From assembly GCA_903865935.1 (NCBI GenBank), contig CAIPLT010000009.1:25130-89129 (forward strand): DNA of 64,000 bases, read 5' to 3'. Below the pieces are notes generated by a model. It was not told the DNA's origin and made no database searches. It worked only from the letters and a program-made list of their open reading frames with translations. Shown here piece after piece: positions 62,166-64,000 of the stretch; the stretch's first letter is position 1, and the number at the start of each line of letters is the position of its first letter. Both the position numbers and the translations under genes were made by a program. Origin of the DNA: Caldifarciminota bacterium. GTDB lineage: Bacteria > Hydrothermota > Tepidihabitantia > Tepidihabitantales > CAIPLT01.

Positions 62166-63470
62166 ATGACCACCTACGAGATAATACTAAAGAAACGGAA
62201 CGGTAAACAGCTAACCAAATCCGAGATTGAGTATTTAGTTTCAGGTTACACCCAAGGCACAATACCAGATTACCAATTCTCAGCATTTTTAATGGCAGTG
62301 TTCTTTCAAGGTATGAGTTTTGGTGAGATAACAGCTTTAACTGAAGCGATGATACGGACAGGTAAGATATTTGACTTGTCTGATATTACAGGGTTTAAAA
62401 TTGATAAACATTCGACCGGTGGAGTCGGAGATAAAGTCTCATTGATTTTAGCGCCACTAGTTGCTGCTTGTGGTGGTATTAATGTTCCGATGGTTTCAGG
62501 TCGAGGTTTGGGACATACCGGTGGAACTTTAGACAAATTGGAATCAATTCCAGGTTTCCGAACTGACTTGACCGAAAACGAGTTTAAGAAACAGCTAAAG
62601 AAAATCGGTGTTGCAATGATGGGGCAGACCAAAGAGTTAGCACCGGCGGATAAAAAGATATATGCCTTGAGAGATATCACAGCAACAGTCGATTCAATTC
62701 CCCTGATTGCCGCATCAATCATGTCAAAGAAATTAGCCGAAGGAATTGACGGTTTAGTTTTGGATGTTAAAACTGGCTCGGGTGCATTTATGCGTGAACT
62801 GAATGATGCCAATAAATTAGCAAAAGTAATGATTGAAATTGGTAAACGAATGGGGAAAATTGTTGTTGCTTTAATTACCAGCATGGAACAACCCTTGGGT
62901 AATATGATTGGAAATTCAATAGAAGTGATTGAATCAATCGAATGCCTTAAGGGAAATGGTCCAAAAGATCTAATGGAAGTTTCAATAGCCCTGAGTGAAG
63001 AAATGCTGTTGATGGGGAATATAGTAAAGACTAAAGAGCAAGCACGTCAATTACTTGCCAACGCAATAAATTCTGGTATCGCACTTGAAAAGTTTAGACA
63101 ACTTATAAAATACCAGGAAGGTGATGAACGAGTAATTGATAATTATAATATTTTGCCTCAGGCAAAATATCGCATTGAAGTTAAAAGTCATAAAAGTGGT
63201 TATATTCAGAAAATTGATACCTTAGCGATGGGATTGTTGTCCGTCGAATTAGGTTGTGGAAGAAGAACTATTGATGGCAAAATTGACGATAGTGCCGGGT
63301 TTATTCTTAAAAAGAAAATAGGGGATTATATTAAAAAAAGTGAGTTGTTGGTTGAAGTAGTTGGACAAGACAAAAATAAAGTAAAAACTGTTAGTAAAAA
63401 AATCCTTAGTGCGTATAAAATTGGTAAAGAAAAAGTAAAGCCACCAAGGTCAATATTGCAAAGAATGTAA
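62166..63470 (+). CDS. deoA: Thymidine/pyrimidine-nucleoside phosphorylase
   Basis: A 434-residue enzyme. The signature KHSTGGVGDKVSL (from residue 81), VPMVSGRGLGHTGGTLDKLESIPGF and LVLDVKTGSGAFM place it in the DeoA/Pdp family. The length matches the bacterial pyrimidine-nucleoside phosphorylase. It converts pyrimidine nucleosides plus phosphate to base plus (deoxy)ribose-1-phosphate. It follows mlaD by 6 bp, so a salvage enzyme is carried on the lipid-transport transcript. Confidence 0.93.
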   Translation: MTTYEIILKKRNGKQLTKSEIEYLVSGYTQGTIPDYQFSAFLMAVFFQGMSFGEITALTEAMIRTGKIFDLSDITGFKIDKHSTGGVGDKVSLILAPLVAACGGINVPMVSGRGLGHTGGTLDKLESIPGFRTDLTENEFKKQLKKIGVAMMGQTKELAPADKKIYALRDITATVDSIPLIAASIMSKKLAEGIDGLVLDVKTGSGAFMRELNDANKLAKVMIEIGKRMGKIVVALITSMEQPLGNMIGNSIEVIESIECLKGNGPKDLMEVSIALSEEMLLMGNIVKTKEQARQLLANAINSGIALEKFRQLIKYQEGDERVIDNYNILPQAKYRIEVKSHKSGYIQKIDTLAMGLLSVELGCGRRTIDGKIDDSAGFILKKKIGDYIKKSELLVEVVGQDKNKVKTVSKKILSAYKIGKEKVKPPRSILQRM

Positions 63471-63775
63471 AGTAAAGCAATAAAACGCCTCGCTTCAATT
63501 TTTCTTCTTATTGTTTTTTGACTTAACTTGCATATTTTAGCTATGTCAGCTATTGAAAAAATTTCATTTACACCTCATTTATTATGTAAAGGCTATATTT
63601 GCCTACTATTGTATAGTAAAACCAAAAAAAATAAATAAATCGAGTTTGCGTTTCTCCTAGGGTGTTCACATGTAACAACTAGATATATAAATAAAATGGC
63701 ACCTTTTATGGAATATTGACCCGATTTAAATTACATTTTGGGTTATTTTGATGTTAAAACTCCAATTTAAATTTA
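63471..63775. other. Intergenic AT-rich stretch, no gene identified
   Basis: About 300 bp between the phosphorylase gene and a terminator. I see no repeat array and no convincing ORF. A 31-codon frame at 63543 lacks a ribosome site. Confidence 0.5.
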
Positions 63776-63802
63776 ATCGGGGAGACTTTAGATCTCCCCG
63801 AT
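63776..63802. terminator. Terminator-like hairpin
   Basis: ATCGGGGAGA (63776-63785) and TCTCCCCGAT (63793-63802) are perfect 10-bp arms around a 7-nt loop. It most probably ends the minus-strand gene that runs off the right edge. The T run is weak. Confidence 0.65.
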
Positions 63803-63832
63803 AGTTAAATGGAGTTAATTAGCGATGTAATA

Positions 63833-64000
63833 TCAATCAACTCGTCCGTTTGGTTGATATGCCCGCTTGATATAATTGAGTCGCGTAAGATGCCACTGTG
63901 CTCCAAGCCGCAGCATTCCATGCTGTGGATGTCTTACTGTCCCTCTGACAAATACATCGCCATTCAGACGGATTAGATCTCTCGGATAATGGGGATTGCC
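63833..64000 (-). CDS. C-terminal fragment of an unidentified protein (cut by window edge)
   Basis: The minus-strand frame is open from the right edge to a TGA at 63833-63835 and gives the last 55 residues of a protein. The visible part (GNPHYPRDLIRLNGDVFVRGTVRHP, then MLRLGAQWHLTRLNYIKRAYQPNGRVD) has a strand-rich look with HPQHG in the middle. Coding is supported by the terminator-like hairpin just after the stop. No family can be named from this fragment. Confidence 0.5.
   Translation of the reverse strand, partial: GNPHYPRDLIRLNGDVFVRGTVRHPQHGMLRLGAQWHLTRLNYIKRAYQPNGRVD

Noticed and set aside
63543..63638. 31-codon ORF MSAIEKISFT... on the plus strand
   Set aside because: No ribosome site, and no -10 box at a usable distance from the TTGACT at 63518.
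1..64000. tRNA, rRNA, integrase, transposase or prophage
   Set aside because: I saw no tRNA cloverleaf, rRNA segment, integrase, IS transposase or phage structural gene.

Overview
The window looks like a chromosomal segment of an uncultivated, anaerobic, Gram-negative bacterium of the FCB type, possibly a WOR-3/Stahlbacteria-like lineage. That placement is inferred. It rests on a BamA-like outer-membrane insertase, a lipid A acyltransferase beside an MlaEFD lipid transporter, several secreted proteins with type IX secretion (T9SS) C-terminal sorting domains and a PorX-type T9SS regulator, together with a group 3b [NiFe] sulfhydrogenase and pyruvate:ferredoxin oxidoreductase. No taxonomic marker RNA is present.

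Layout. 1-6.2 kb (minus): truncated BamA-like gene, zinc-ribbon protein, DUF2721 protein and the hydBGDA sulfhydrogenase operon. 6.2-6.6 kb: a gap holding an unusual 12-bp tandem repeat. 6.6-9.3 kb (minus): PorX-like PglZ response regulator overlapping a histidine kinase. 9.7-21.8 kb (plus): three T9SS cargo proteins, two of them very large, around a Ca2+-type P-ATPase. 22-27 kb: a small barrel protein, then recA-recX-alaS. 27-32 kb: three tandem secreted WG-repeat proteins and a BNR-like T9SS cargo. 32-34.6 kb (minus): lexA, a DUF6504-like gene and dinB. 34.7-37.6 kb (minus): a glycine-rich membrane protein and a glycosyltransferase-TPR protein. 37.7-40 kb (plus): a small basic protein, an HD protein, glyQ without glyS, a YHS metal-binding miniprotein and a cupin.

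40-46.2 kb (minus) is one tight operon: fused porGD, porA, porB, then NuoE-, NuoF- and HoxU-like subunits. It suggests a pyruvate oxidation module wired directly to NAD(H). 46.2-51.1 kb (minus) is the accessory stretch: an operon pairing a zinc-finger protein carrying an Mrr-like nuclease domain with an MfnB (DUF556)-like barrel protein that lacks one catalytic lysine, followed by a cytosolic WG-repeat gene and a HEPN-like gene sharing a repeated promoter. This is the best candidate for an undescribed system. 51.2-56.2 kb holds a GNAT, a methyltransferase, a T9SS-tailed protein and a large YadA-head-like protein. 56.4-63.5 kb is housekeeping: rpmA, argF, hslU, then lpxL-mlaE-mlaF-mlaD-thymidine phosphorylase. 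The right edge cuts an unidentified gene.

Regulation. Recognisable promoters are sigma70-like, TTGACA and TATAAT, and most have a 16-bp spacer. Several put the predicted transcription start within a few bases of the start codon, suggesting leaderless mRNAs and correcting two start codons (hydB at 6190, the histidine kinase at 9330).
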